Below, in pieces: positions 1 through 11,532 of a stretch of 64,000 nt of DNA. Source of the DNA: Bimastos eiseni (Eukaryota; Annelida; Clitellata; Crassiclitellata; Lumbricidae); contig OY365814.1 in NCBI GenBank assembly GCA_959347315.1, positions 3,027,661-3,091,660 on the forward strand. The letters run 5' to 3'. Numbering within the stretch: position 1 is the first letter of the stretch; every line of letters begins with the position of its first letter. A program made the position numbers and the translations under genes. The notes under the pieces are model-generated. The model was not told the origin of the DNA. It did no database searches and saw only the letters and a program-made list of their open reading frames with translations.

Positions 1-394
1 TGGTCACATAATCATTTGTAAGAATGGACAAAAAACAAGCACTGACATGAATTAAAAAAATCCAATTCAGCACTAATATGGAGAATGAGGAGTGGATTAA
101 TATTTTTGGTTTCTTTGTAAGCGATGAGTTTCCAAGATCATTTATGCATCTTCTAGTTAAGATTCACAATTAAGTACATCGATCCTTCTTCAATGTTTTA
201 CCACATAATCATATTGAACAGTACACATCAGCACTGATCAACAAATAAGTTTTCTGGTGGAGAAAAATGATAGCTAGAACAATGCTCTGGAAATTTCTCT
301 CAATTTCAAACATGTTGCAAAGGTTTTTCCAGACACGTTTTTGGATCCTCAGTCGACTTGATATGATTGCAACAAGGACATTCTTCAAGATCAC

Positions 395-690
395 TCCTGT
401 CAAATACAAATGCAAGTTATGTCAGAAATCATTCATTGTAGCTGGTGCACTGACGTGTCATAATTATGAGAACTCATACAGCAGCGAAACCCTTTATATG
501 TGAGGTTTGCAACAAAGGATTTACAACATGTAGATATCTAAAAACACACAGAGGATCTCATTTAAATAAGAAGAAACTCGCATGCACTAAACCCTATGCA
601 CAGCCACAGAATCTGAAAATGGAATGTGAATCAATTGCACAACCATTTGTTCTATTCAAGATGTTAAGTAGTACAGGTGTGTGTTTCTAA
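395..690 (+). pseudogene. Broken C2H2 zinc-finger gene fragment
   Basis: Two C2H2 finger-like segments are readable. The first, from about 405, has C-x2-C-x(12)-H spacing (YKCKLCQKSF). The second, from about 490, follows a linker-like TAAKPF (normally TGEKPF) and reads ICEVCNKGFTTCRYLKTH. At about 463-468 extra bases separate the first histidine from the MRTHT that should follow, so the two fingers lie in different frames. The remainder to the stop near 690 keeps only a decayed third finger. C2H2 fingers normally bind DNA in nuclear transcription factors. This stretch has no visible start, no intact array and a frame break, so I call it a remnant. An unrecognised exon boundary inside finger 1 is a less likely alternative. 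Confidence 0.6.
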
Positions 691-699
691 ACCGAATAA

Positions 700-1150
700 C
701 GTTTATCGAGAGATATATGTATTCTACTTGTGATGAAGACTCTAGTTGAATGGAAACTCAACGTCAAAATAACTTACAGCTTGCTCTGCCATATAGCGAA
801 TACATAAAACATAATTGTGGTAAAGAAGCCAAAACAATTTAATTAAAGCTATAGCTCGTATCGTAGTCGTAATCTCCAAATTTCTAAAGCGCCACTTTAA
901 AGCCAAGTGCAGGGCACCAGCTTATTCACGAGCGCTGCGTTCAATTGAAAGGGTTGTGAGACGTCATTTACATAGAATATTTAGTATAAAGCCAACACAG
1001 ATATAAATATATCTGCGAAAGACTCCAGTAAGTAAGCAGTTGAAACCGTGAGTCTTCTTTGTTCATTTATTTCAGCAAAAATGCTGCAAAATAGTGAGGG
1101 ATCGCGTTCCCTCCCTGGAAAAAAGTGCGGGAACGGCATTCCCCCGCGTT
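700..1150. other. Non-coding stretch before LINE fragments
   Basis: No gene is supported here. The last 100 bases contain a GGGAACG/CGTTCCC-rich segment beside the inverted LINE end, probably part of an older insertion. Confidence 0.4.
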
Positions 1151-1620
1151 CCCGCCCCACTACACTACTGGTGGGCGGTCAGAGTTCGGTTTCCAGGAGG
1201 TCAGTAGGGAGGCAGAGTAACTGTTAAGGAGGGTGTCGCTTTGTTCGAAGATTGACAGATGGTATGTCAAGTAGTGAGTCTGGGTAAGAGTTCTTGAAAA
1301 GGTTGGACTTAAGCTTAGGATGGAAAGCCCGGGGTGTAATGAACAGAGGCGCTTGGGACAGATGATGTTGCATGACGAGCAGTGATGGTGAAGGAACCGA
1401 GAAGGCACGAAATTCAGGAGGGAGGTCGTTCCAGAGACGAGGTGTGGCGTTTGATATTGCGCGGTTGGAGAACTTGAGATGAGATTTAATCGGAGGTCAA
1501 GTGAGGGTGAGGCAAGAGGACGAGCTGGTAGATCGGGTTGTTTGGATGGTGAAGAGTTCGCGAAGATATTTGGGCTGGGAATATTGTAAGGCTACTTGCG
1601 ACTGAAACCGATCTTTTAAA
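1150..1620 (-). mobile_element. LINE 3' end fragment (CR1/Jockey-type), minus strand
   Basis: Read on the minus strand this gives the end of a non-LTR retrotransposon polyprotein. The diagnostic piece is ATPRLWNDLPPEFR, followed by a tail ending in AFHPKLKSNLF. The APRLWNDLP block lies near the C-terminus of many CR1/Jockey-superfamily reverse transcriptase ORFs. A homologous copy lies immediately adjacent on the plus strand (1621-2110), so the two are head to head. Frames are broken and the copy is dead. Confidence 0.65.
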
Positions 1621-2110
1621 GCTGTCCTATTGAGATTCTACTCCTGCGTCACAATAGAGCGCATCCATTTCAAAGTTCCATCGCTAACCCACAACTCCCT
1701 GGCCAAAATGTCTTCGCGAACTCGTCACCATCTAGCCAAATCGCTCTATCCGGTCAATCTCTCATTTCAGTCTTAATCGACCACCATTAACTACTCATAT
1801 CAAGATATTAAAGCGAACCATTTCCATAACCGCACCACGTCTCTGGAATGACTTGCCTCCTGAAGTTCGCTCTTATTCGGCTCCTCCACCGTCATTGCGT
1901 ATCACCCACCATCATCAATCTCATGCTCCTCTATTCATCACTACTCGGGCTTTTCATTCGAAGTTCAAGTCTCACTTTACTCTTACACAAACTCACTTGA
2001 TCATCGACCCTCTAGCCTTTGACCAATGATACACCCCATTAACAGCTATTCGGCCTCCTCTGAGTCTCTGACCCTCTGGAAGCCGGACTCTGACCTTCCT
2101 CGGCCTATAC
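1621..2110 (+). mobile_element. LINE 3' end fragment (CR1/Jockey-type), plus strand
   Basis: The plus-strand translation contains TAPRLWNDLPPEVRS near 1835-1880, then RAFHSKFKSHFTLTQTH. This matches the neighbouring minus-strand copy residue for residue in long stretches. The sequence after the ORF end (to about 2170) runs through a short 3' UTR-like segment. Stops and frame changes show decay. Confidence 0.65.
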
Positions 2111-2354
2111 TTGTAACAACCCATTTGATTTTAAGCATCGCTTGTGAATAAGCTGGCTTTCGCGTGGCGCCGTAGAAGCTTGTAGATAACTATTACGAAC
2201 ATGACCACCACCATCACCAATTGTCACTGTAGCAACGTGCTGTCTCTAAGCGCTTGACCTACTTGATGGGGTTGTTTCCTATCCTCCATTTCCCATTTAC
2301 TAGCAGAGTGGCTCACTGTCCTCTATCGTCTATTACTGGCCGCTTCTTTCACTC

Positions 2355-3130
2355 CTATTCAGTGGTGGGCTAGCCGAATCACACCGGTGCCTAAGATCCC
2401 GCGTCCATCTAAAGAGAGTGATTTCCGTTACATCTCGAACACCTCTAAGCTGTCCCATATTTTGGAGAAACTGTTAGTGAGGCGGTAGTTTTACCCAATC
2501 TTTACGGATGTTGAGTCTAATTCGCTCTTTTCTGATCAATTTGCTTTCAGGCCGGCTCCACTACTGCTGCCTTAGTTTCCATCACTCACCAGCTTCAGGA
2601 CCGGCTCCACACTGAGCCCAATTTGTCCGTCTAATATCACTCGACTATTCTCGGGTATATGATGCTGTTTGTCCCCCCTACTTGTCTGAGTAACTTGCTC
2701 TACTCCGAATTCAGGATTTCATTTATAATTGGATATACTCTTTACTGTTCAACCGCTCTCACAGTACTAAGTTCAGGGGCGTGATATCCGCTATTCGCGA
2801 GATCAATACTGGTACAATACAGGGATCTGGAATGGGATTCCTCAGTTTTTTTGTCTAAAATTAAATATATCAAAATCCAAATAAATAATTATTCGAAGGC
2901 CTGGAAAGGGTATGGTAATCCTTCCTCCTCTGGTGAAGGAGGTGGAAAGGCAGGAGGAGTTAAATGTACTGGGTCTCACCATAACCTGTCGCCTCCGGAT
3001 GGAGAGGCATATCGACCATGTATGCACCAGGGCTAATCGATTCATGTATGCCATCAGGGTTCTTCTTGCCCATGGTCTAAATGGTGACCTCCTTTATGAT
3101 ATAGTCAGGGCTACGACATGTCAGACGGAA
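2355..3130 (+). mobile_element. Degenerate LINE reverse transcriptase fragment
   Basis: Reverse transcriptase blocks survive in changing frames: RITPVPKIPRPSKESDFR with ISNTSKLSHILEKLLVRR (fingers and palm entry, about 2375-2490), FAFRPA and ALVSITHQLQDRLHTEPN (about 2540-2625), IQGSGMG (about 2820) and, after a gap, ELNVLGLTITCRLRMERHIDHVC (about 2960-3025). The segment that should carry the catalytic YADD box is missing between 2840 and 2880. These blocks are typical of CR1/Jockey-superfamily LINEs. The product would have copied its own RNA at a nicked target, but this copy is heavily mutated and inactive. Confidence 0.7.
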
Positions 3131-3840
3131 TCACGTGTATCCTAAACCACGAGATTTTATCGATGTTTACTTTTTCGGCTCCGTTAACCCTATGCATGTC
3201 ATCGGATTTTCGAACTAGCGTTAATGTCTGTTTCATTCCGTTAATGACTTTATCGTAGTCTTCGCAGTATCCGAAAATGTGCTTGAGAGGAACGACGAAA
3301 CTGAACAAGCCTTTAGCCGTTGGTTTCCTAATGAGATGCGCGTGTCTGATCGAGAATCCAGAGTTATCCGCTACAACGGTAGTATATTTTGTCCATAATT
3401 GGTTAGGCCTTGCGCGAGAGCGAAGTCGTTGGGATATTTCAGTAACCCCAGTATCGTCCTGGCTTGATCCGGGTGACAAACCGATTCGATGTCTTGACTC
3501 GAAAGGGCATACGATATCTGTTTGAACAGGTGCATGAGTCCGTTGTTGGTGATGGCTGCGGCGTCGCATTGGCGAACGCGGTTGCTTCAGATTTGGTTAG
3601 CCTACCTTCGAATAACAGGTACGATTCGGATGGATGACTAAACAGATCTTGAAGTTTGATGTATATACAAATCTCGCTGGCGCTATTTAGATTCGTTCTG
3701 GCTACCGGCTCATATTCGTGCCATTTGTATATCTCGATTCCCTCGTCGGTTAAGGGAGCGTAAGTAAATCTTAGAATACTTAATTGCATGTTTTTAATAA
3801 GATAGGATATTATTTTAAACGACTTTCTTCCCGGCCCCAT
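3111..3840 (-). pseudogene. Decayed virus-like/capsid-like ORF of an unnamed mobile cassette
   Basis: Two minus-strand frames (3840-3440 and 3569-3111) together cover one protein with at least one frame break. Readable blocks include EIYKWHEYEPVA, LFEGRLTKSEATAFANA, NQLWTKYTT, PLKHIFGYCEDYDKVING and TLTLVRKSDD. From memory these blocks recur in multi-copy hypothetical proteins of cnidarians and other invertebrates, in loci resembling virus-derived or Polinton-like cassettes where a jelly-roll capsid role has been suspected. I cannot verify this here. Internal pieces are lost, for example near 3560-3600, so this is a relic. It overlaps the end of a small basic ORF just upstream on the same strand, a compact gene order that fits a virus-like element. 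Confidence 0.45.
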
Positions 3841-4152
3841 TTAAACGCCACGCGATATCTTGGATAGCTATGGCCTTCGATTTTCCATTCGGCATTCCGG
3901 AACAGTAACTGGGCAGTAGATTATTTATGTTTAGACCGTCGTTGTTGATGCCTCGCTCACCGATTAAACGCGCTAAGGTCTCCACGCTCTATTGGGTAAG
4001 CTGTGGTCGTACATCCTGTGGTGGCGGTAATTTAGGATTAAATAGTTTAGCCTCGGCTTTATCCATGAATCGCTTTCCGGCATCGATGGCTGCAGTCCAA
4101 CCGACGTCGATCGCGGTAGATCTTGCCGTTTTCCCGATCTCTGATGGTCAGA
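3815..4152 (-). pseudogene. Small basic ORF upstream of the capsid-like ORF
   Basis: Read from 4152 down, the minus strand shows KTARSTAIDVGWTAAIDAG, KRFMDKAEAKLFNPK and, near the end, KAIAIQDIAWRLNGAGKKVV before a stop at 3815-3817. An internal stop near 3990 breaks the frame. The protein is short, basic and rich in alanine and lysine. Its end overlaps the start of the capsid-like ORF, so the two probably belonged to one cassette. Function is unknown. I recall similar small ORFs beside the same large ORF in other invertebrate genomes, but could not check. Confidence 0.4.
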
Positions 4153-4179
4153 ACGTTTTATATATTATATCCAAATATA

Positions 4180-4268
4180 TGCAAATGTATATATATGTAT
4201 ACAACTATATATGACTGACATTGGCTGGATATATAAATATATATATTTATATATATATATATATATAT
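4180..4268. repeat. (TA)n-rich microsatellite
   Basis: Alternating TA runs, the longest at about 4239-4268, follow the virus-like cassette. Confidence 0.85.
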
Positions 4269-4339
4269 GAGTTCCTGAATAAGTAGCCATCTTCTTCTTT
4301 AACACACGTTCTGCCAAACATTTTAGTTATACCCCGCTA

Positions 4340-4515
4340 CAGCTTCTGAACCTATCCGAAACCTGGATGAAGGAGGAATGCGAACGCATAAATCTTTCTT
4401 GTTACACAAGTGGTTAGAATGAACCTTCTGCTAATAGCCTACGCTTTGTATGTCTGGAAGTATCACAGGAGTAGGACAATTTCGTAGGAACTGTGAAGGT
4501 CGACTGCGTTGAGGG
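4340..4515 (+). repeat. Dispersed repeat, copy A
   Basis: The words GGATGAAGGAGGAATGCGAA, GAGTAGGACAATTTC and CTGTGAAGGTCGACT occur in the same order and similar spacing at 10640-10810. No coding content is recognised. It is probably a SINE or a piece of a non-autonomous transposon. Confidence 0.6.
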
Positions 4516-4789
4516 TAAAAAAAACTTGGTAGGAACGGCACATACATAATATAATGTCAAGGCCAATGACTGGATTGCTTATGTTATGTCATGTAAGTAA
4601 CTTCTCATATTTTTACATAATTGTGTAAAACAAGCGTCTGCTCTACTTCAGGAGATAGGCTACATGGGCCTATATAGTAGGCTAGTGCATATAGCTAGAG
4701 CAGACCAACTATTTTATTTTAACTATACTCTTTGGAGCAGACGCTGTCTTAAGTCTACTCAATTATCATAGGCCTACACTCCCAGCCAA

Positions 4790-4860
4790 CCTTCGCAAGT
4801 GCGTCCCATCTGGGCCCCATGTGGGGCCCACGTTAAGTCCCAAGTGGGCAGCCCATAGGT
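4790..4860. repeat. GGGCCCCATGTGGGGCCCA palindromic segment
   Basis: The near-perfect palindrome GGGCCCCATGTGGGGCCC lies inside a tract of CATCTGGG/CAAGTGGG/CAGCCCATAGG words. A related tract of GTGGGCC/AGCCCATG words lies at 8040-8310. This looks like a dispersed repeat family with hairpin potential. Confidence 0.55.
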
Positions 4861-5580
4861 CTATATTATCCTACAAAGGCTTAATATTAATATTGTCATT
4901 AGAAGTAGAAGTAGCATTAGTAGGGCCTATTTGTTTCAGTATAGGTGTTGAGGCTTATCGCTTCTAAAGCCAGTAGGCCCTGTATATATATGTAGAGCAC
5001 ATAAGCAAGAAGGCCTATAAAAGTTCACTTTTGTTCGTAATGTATGTTCTTCGCAAAGCCATCGCGCAAATCATCTGACATCCAATTTAAGTGTTGATTT
5101 GTAATTTAATACTTTATCGTTCTAAATTCCTTATTTATTTATTTTTAACCACATATACTATGATTACACGTGTTTTATCCAAGGCTTACTTACATATTAT
5201 GTATACAGACAGACAGACAGACAGACAGACTCTGATAGAGACAGACAGGTAGACAGAAAATGAAGCAATGAATAAAATATACAAACGTGCTTGATGTCCA
5301 TACTTTAGCAAGAAAGAAATATAGAGCTTGAGCTTCAGACAGGTAGACAGACTGCAGAGATTACTTAATACGGCCTACGAGTTCGGATCAAAGTTCATTT
5401 ATCAGTGTAGGCCTACTCGACTAGAATCCCAACATTTAACTTTTTTATCTCAAAAGTTAAAACTCTTAGATACATGTGTGCGTGTCTTCCTCATCAAAAT
5501 TCTAACAGCTAAACGTAAATACGTGTAAAGGAGCATCATCATGCCTGTCCCTATTGATAAATAAACGAACATGCAAGTAC
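4861..5580. repeat. Non-coding stretch with (ACAG)n microsatellite
   Basis: A GACA tetranucleotide run lies at about 5208-5230, with scattered ACAGACAGGTAGACAGA variants to 5350. No gene is supported. Confidence 0.6.
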
Positions 5581-5709
5581 TGTGCTACCAATGTTTGGTG
5601 AAATAAAGATTGATAATAAATGCAATACAGCGTGGAATCCTCACCTTCGGCTGAGCTTCATCTTTCTATGTAGAATTTCTGTCGGATTCAACTTCGACTG
5701 CCCCATCTC

Positions 5710-5935
5710 GAGTCCACATCCACCGTCAGACCGCCCTCTCTTCTTTCCACCGCCACCTCCTCCACCGTCCTCTCCCACTCCCTCTCCCCATCCCCTCCAC
5801 CTCTTCCACCGTCACACCACCCCTACATTCCATCTCCCCATTCCCCTCCATCACTTCAACCGTCATACCGCCCTCTTCCCATCTCCTCCACCTCTTCCAC
5901 CTTCTCACCACCCTCTCCATTCCACCTCCCATCGG
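5710..5935. repeat. Pyrimidine-rich imperfect minisatellite (CCACCGTC/CTCCACCTC)
   Basis: A C/T-rich tract repeats CACCTCTTCCACCGTCA-type units about every 50 bases. Both strands stay open as proline-rich or glycine/arginine-rich frames only because of the composition, so no gene is called. Confidence 0.7.
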
Positions 5936-5975
5936 CTCAACACAGAACAACTGATATATTTAAAATGATAATAAT

Positions 5976-6060
5976 ATTGGGTTTACGGGTTTTACACCGC
6001 TCCAGAGTTCCCACTGCCTTAACAATGGGCTTACGGGTTTTTACACCGCTCCAGAGTCCA
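5976..6060 (+). repeat. Two-copy direct repeat, about 50-bp spacing
   Basis: The word TTTACACCGCTCCAGAGT, preceded by TTACGGG, occurs twice (about 5978-6010 and 6028-6058), separated by CCACTGCCTTAACAA. Confidence 0.7.
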
Positions 6061-6239
6061 AGCAGTAATAGGAAACATACACTACAAACAAAATAATACT
6101 AAAAAATACAGAGCCCCATCTCGTCTCATCCCACCCCATCTCCCCCATTTCGCCTCATTACACCCCATCCCGCCTCATTCGACGCCATCTCGCATCAATC
6201 AACCCAAACTCATCTCACCTCAATCAACAAGGCACCTGA

Positions 6240-7540
6240 AGAATCACAGCGAACAAAAGAAGATTAGTATTAAAACACGTTATGACAGACATCAATTACC
6301 CTATCCTTAGAGGGTTTATAGACATAATAAACCACAAGATTCATCTGTTGGAGCAGACCTCGTGCGTTGGTACCGCACCCACAAACATCACAGGACCGTT
6401 ATGTCCCAAGTAGATCAACGATTGCTGCGCTCATCTGTGTGTGAAGCTATGCAGGTGCAGCGCTTCCGTCAACAATTTGAGCCCTCAGCTCAACTCATAT
6501 CTCAGATCTTTCTCTTGAACACCCGACCGCTGTAAATTCATGCTTTAGAATGTTATTCTGAGCAGCGAACACTTTCAAAATATATTAAGCTGTACTTATA
6601 AATTAATAGGCTACGAGTTAAATAGTCGGATGCGCAGAGTCTTTTTGATGTAGCGGACTGAAATGCGCTATATTAAATGGCACATAGGCCTCTATATCGT
6701 GTAATTTCGTGAAGTGTCGATGAATGACTAAAGTCCTTTGGTTACCGTTGACCCCACATTGGCGCATAGCACTGCCACTGGAGACTCTATCCGGCCCTGA
6801 GTTAACACATTTCTCGTGTATCACTTTAATGAGGAGTAACTGCACTGGTCCAATTCGCTTTTTGTGGGCCTACACTCTCGTCAACAGTTAGCCTTGATTC
6901 GGCAATGGGGATACACTGCAGCTAAAAGTTTCTCAAAAACGTTGTCAAATCCAAATGAACTACTCTGGCAGGATGCATGGACAAAACTGCTACATCTGAC
7001 AATCTTTCATCGTGTACTGTAGTTCTAATTAGTTTGTCTTTACAATTTTGAGACAACTGAATGTGCCCATAATTCATGACTAGACTACCGGTAATTCAAA
7101 CTGTTCAATAAGTTGAAATTCCTGCTAAATATAACTCAATAACGGACGATCAGAACACACATGTAGCTGGCGTAAATTTTCCATTATTTGTCAATTCTAT
7201 GTATAATTTATCTGACTCTTCCCGTTACGGTTGAGAGAAGCTTCGGTACATTGGAGTTCATCAGTTTTTGCGATCAATAATAACAAACGAACTCCTATCA
7301 GAAATGGCATTAATTTCAATCGAATGTGATCTTGCCGATGCCATTGACTTTGAATCAATGATAAATCGTTTGACTTCAATTAAATCAGGCAGACAGTAAT
7401 TAACATAGACTAGCAAGTTTCTTGCTTAGATCAACATAAATACTAAATGCCCTATTGGTATAAATTCAAGTGTTTACATTTTTAAACATCTGTTTAGATG
7501 TTTAATTCTGTTTGATGTGTTCGGCGACTTAATTACTGAG
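6240..7540. other. No recognised gene
   Basis: Short open frames only, none with a recognisable domain. From 6105 to 6200 there is a CCCCATC/CGCCTCAT simple repeat. TAGGCCTA-type words recur. Confidence 0.4.
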
Positions 7541-8039
7541 TAAATTAGTCACTTTGGAGGCGCCACAGAGCCCATTGACATTTTTTTCGACCCCCCCCCC
7601 ATCGCAAAAAAAAATAAATCCGCCTCTGACACTCGGGGTAACGTACGACAAGGATATTGCCAAACGCTTCTAACCTCATCTCTGTCACCTTTCCAGCACG
7701 GTGACTTTTGATATCTGCGACAGCTTACGTTGACAAGTGACACTTCGCCAGGTATATATGTGTCCGCGACTTTGCCCTCATTTGGTGCCTGCGTTGGAAG
7801 ACAATTGAACGATGTCTTTCGCCCATAATTAATTGCGTCACCAGTCAATGGTTGTCCATGAAAAACGTTTCATTTCAAAGATTCCTGCATAGGAAGACGA
7901 TTGAGCATTTTTCTGTTATACTGAGCCATAAAATTCACGAATTAATCAATCAACTTCCTTACTTGCATGATTATAGACGTAATACTACTAGGCGTTTCAT
8001 AATTTAACTAAACACTGCACTGGCATTCGCGTTCCATGG

Positions 8040-8310
8040 TAAACTGCATGGGACCGAGATGTGGGCCAGCCCATGTAGCCCGGGCCCACGTCGGTGCAAG
8101 CAGGTCTGTTTGTGGGTCACCTATCTGACAATAAAAATTCATAAAATATGTGGATCAGCAACGTGGATCAGCCAATAATGGGGGCAGCAATATTGATCTG
8201 TGTATGAATCAGCCAATTCTTAGAGACAACATGTGGGCTGCACCCGAGCACCAGTCTGCAGGGTCAGTGGAATGTGGGAACCAGTCTGCAACAGAGGTCC
8301 AGCTTGCACC
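8040..8310. repeat. GTGGGCC / GGATCAGC repeat tract
   Basis: Words such as TGTGGGCCAGCCCATG, GTGGATCAGC (8150-8172) and ACCAGTCTGCA (8249, 8281) recur. The tract is related to the GGGCCCCATGTGGGG tract at 4790-4860. Confidence 0.45.
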
Positions 8311-8359
8311 ATAATGCGAGGTAGCCAACTTGTAGCCTAATGCAGAGAACCAGCGACAG

Positions 8360-9700
8360 AGCGACGAGATTCTCATCCCCTTCCCCAGCTATAGAATAGG
8401 TATTTAATGGGTAGGTATCTAAGAATTGGTAGGATATGCATAGTCCGCAACGTTGAGGAGTCGAAAAACAGAGATGCTCTTTTCCTCTCTATTTGAAGGA
8501 GGCAAATCGTCGTCCCGTTCAAGCGAGAAATTTAATGCGCTATTACAATTCAAGAAAACGAGTAGATTATATCAGATTAAAATATGTTTAGAATAAAACG
8601 CATAAATTAACAATAAATTAAATAGTGAAGCTCCGTGAATAAGTCACCTAGTCGTACCAGCTTACTCAAATGCATCGAAAGTAGAAATAAAGTTTGACTT
8701 AACTTAAAAAATACAGAAACATGATTATATTGTGACGCCAGGTGCATTATAGAAGTAGCCGAGTCTATTATCAAACAAATTTCAACAAGTAATTTGATGA
8801 AGACAAAATTGTAGAAATAAAAAAGGCTGTGATGCTACGAAAGTCACCGAAATAATTAAGCAACAAAAATTAGCTGAAATAAATTTAGGGAGCCTAAATT
8901 AATACAAACACAACTTAGGCCTATGTATAAATTAATAAATACAAATGTATACATATATATAAATTATATTGTCGATCTAAAAAAGTTACCGAATCTCTCC
9001 GGAAAAACGCAAGTCACTTAGAGGTGTTTATCTAACAGACCAAGTTAACGATCTGCAAGTTGCAAATTTCGATAAAAATTCGATGTATAGCAATTAATTG
9101 GGTTAACCTCATACCCATCGACGAAGATTGCATCGAAACAGAAGTTGGCGCAGCAGAAATCGGAAGAACTTCGATGAATTACTGCAATTTCTGTGAAATT
9201 TAGAAAAATTCGGAAATGCGTCCATTAGCGTGGATGTCCATGATTGCAAATGGCAAATTCAACAATACAGATAATGGGTGACGTAATCGTTACGTCAGAT
9301 TGATTATTGACTGATTCATTAATTCGAGAATATTATAGCGCCCCTTCAAGGAATCCACTCAGAGTACCATAATTATTAGGTTGCATCTTACATTAGCTGT
9401 ATGTCTGTGCGTGTGTGGGCCTATTATATATAGTGTAACGGAACGGGGCCTATTCCATAGTGACCAGGATGACGACTTGCAGCCCCATCCGATATGGGGG
9501 TAGTTCGTGTTGCAGTCCGCTGAGTAAGGCTTCAGTGGTTTGCTGAAGACTAACCATTTAAGGTTTAAATAGCTCCTTTCTGGATGACGCTTGGAATAAG
9601 ACACGCTTGTTCGATAATCCTCTTTTAATGTACAACGGAAAACAATACTTCTGTAGCGCCCATTCGGAAACAGTCCGTATCTCACCCCCTCAATACGCCC
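8360..9700. other. No recognised gene
   Basis: AT-rich sequence with no domain-bearing frame in either orientation. The minus-strand frame at 9359-9685 shows no recognisable family. Confidence 0.4.
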
Positions 9701-9738
9701 TACGTTAATAACTAACGAGTAATTGCAACGCTACGTCA

Positions 9739-9828
9739 ATGGCTGACGGCGACTACTATGCTACGTCAATGGCTGACGGCGACTACTATGCTACGTCAAT
9801 GGCTGACGGCGACTATCGCAAATCTACG
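9739..9828 (+). repeat. 30-bp tandem repeat, 3 copies
   Basis: The unit ATGGCTGACGGCGACTACTA plus ten further bases repeats almost exactly three times. Because 30 is divisible by three it reads as repeated MADGDYYATS. A related CGACGACTAT-rich tail runs to about 9870. No evidence that it is a gene. Confidence 0.85.
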
Positions 9829-10019
9829 ACGACTATATCCACGACGACTATCACAAGCCACGACGACTATTCGTGCTTCCTAGGAGCCGAGACTGCAAGG
9901 CCGAAGCCGAATCTGCAAGGCTCCCTGATGACGATCTCCAGACGACGACGATGATTCCGATCTTCCAGGCGAACTCCCTACTCGACTGACTATCCTCTCT
10001 TTTATACTAACTTGCTGTA

Positions 10020-10330
10020 GATAGTAGATGATACACAGTAGATAGGAGATAATACACAGTAGTAGGATACAGTAGATATTAGATATCTACAGTAGATAGT
10101 AGATAGACTACATTAGACAGTAGATAGACTACAGTAGATAGTAGATAGACTACAGTAGATAGTAGATAGACTACAGTAGATAGTAGATAGACTACATTAG
10201 ATAGTAGATAGACTACAGTAGATAGTAGATAGACTATAGTAGATACTAGATATCTACAGTAGATAGTAGATGGATTACAGTAGATAGCAGATAAGCGTAT
10301 ACAACAGGTAGATACCACAGTAGAAAGAAC
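10020..10330. repeat. 21-bp minisatellite (AGTAGATAGTAGATAGACTAC)n
   Basis: The 21-base unit is near-perfect from about 10110 to 10245, with degenerate units on both sides. The long minus-strand frame of repeated STVVYLL is an artefact of a unit length divisible by three. Confidence 0.9.
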
Positions 10331-10555
10331 ACAGTAGACAGATGTACACAACAGGCAGACACTAGGTAGGCGTACCTCTGAACCGTTACAATAGTTATAA
10401 AGGCTCAGTCTGTTTGTTATACACACATACGCTGTAGTAGGCCTATATAGGCCTATGTAATATATTCATGTATATATTTATATACAGCCAGCGTGTAAAG
10501 CTAAAATGATAGAGCAGAGAGTTTAGCAATTGCGGTGAATTTTATTGGGATTCAG

Positions 10556-10600
10556 AGTAAGTAAGTAAGAATATTCTTTATTAGACAACCAACAGGGCCT
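10556..10600 (-). mobile_element. Retroposon 3' tail-like (AAGT)n + TTTATT
   Basis: GTAAGTAAGTAAGAATATTCTTTATT reads on the minus strand as AATAAAG followed by TTCTTACTTACTTAC, the tail style of CR1-like retroposons. A second example lies at 45719-45750. Confidence 0.4.
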
Positions 10601-10629
10601 GATTAGCCATAGGTCTAAACGGGTCGACG

Positions 10630-10810
10630 CCTTAGGGCCCGGATGAAGGAGGAATGCGAATCCATTGATCTTTGTTCTCACACGGGTCGTTAAACTGAAA
10701 CTTATACTGGTAGTCCTTGTCAGTCAGGCGGGTATCATCATAGGAACTGAGGCGACGAGCACTTTTGAGTAGGACAATTTCACAAGATCTGTGAATGTCG
10801 ACTCTTGAAA
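10630..10810 (+). repeat. Dispersed repeat, copy B
   Basis: Partner of the repeat at 4340-4515, sharing GGATGAAGGAGGAATGCGAA and GAGTAGGACAATTTCAC in the same order. Confidence 0.6.
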
Positions 10811-11295
10811 GTCAGCGCTCATCAAAGTTTACCTATGTCGCGTTTCACGTGTCTTGTCTTCCTGTTTCTGAACGAATAATACTACCTTTATACTTTCACA
10901 CACAGAAAAACAAATGATACTACCTTTCATACAATACAACGCCTTCGACTGGGTAGCTACATGTAGGTTTGCTCGTGTTCGGAACACTCTGCAGAAGGAT
11001 GGAAATAGATTAAGTTAAAATTGTGCAAAAGTCTACTCCAAATCTGAAGCTGGCTGCAATAGGCTTTAATCTTATCAACTTCTGATAACAGCAGCTTCCT
11101 TTACATAAAAATGAACCGCTTAATTTATGTTATAAATCTGATGAATGTAGTGAATTCTTGTAAAGCTATAACAGCAGCTTCTTTTATATAAAAATGAGTT
11201 TAATGAGTAGCAGGTCTAAAGTAAAATTGACAATGTGCTGCATGGTGTTTGACCTGCACTCTCAGTTTCGTGGTAATTAGGTTAAATATAGCAAT

Positions 11296-11532
11296 ACATA
11301 CATGCGTACACACATACGTACGTACATGCGCACACAAATTCACACGTGCATACATACATACATACATACATACATACAAACAAACATACAAACATACATA
11401 CATACATAAATACATACATACAAACATATATACATACATACATGCATACATACATGCATACATACATACAAACATACATACATACATACATACATACATA
11501 CATACATGCATGCATACATGCGTGCATGCATA
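11296..11532. repeat. (CATA)n tetranucleotide microsatellite
   Basis: About 230 bases of CATA/CAAA/CATG-variant repeats. All six frames stay open as MYVC or HTYI repeats, so none of these frames is a gene. Confidence 0.95.
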
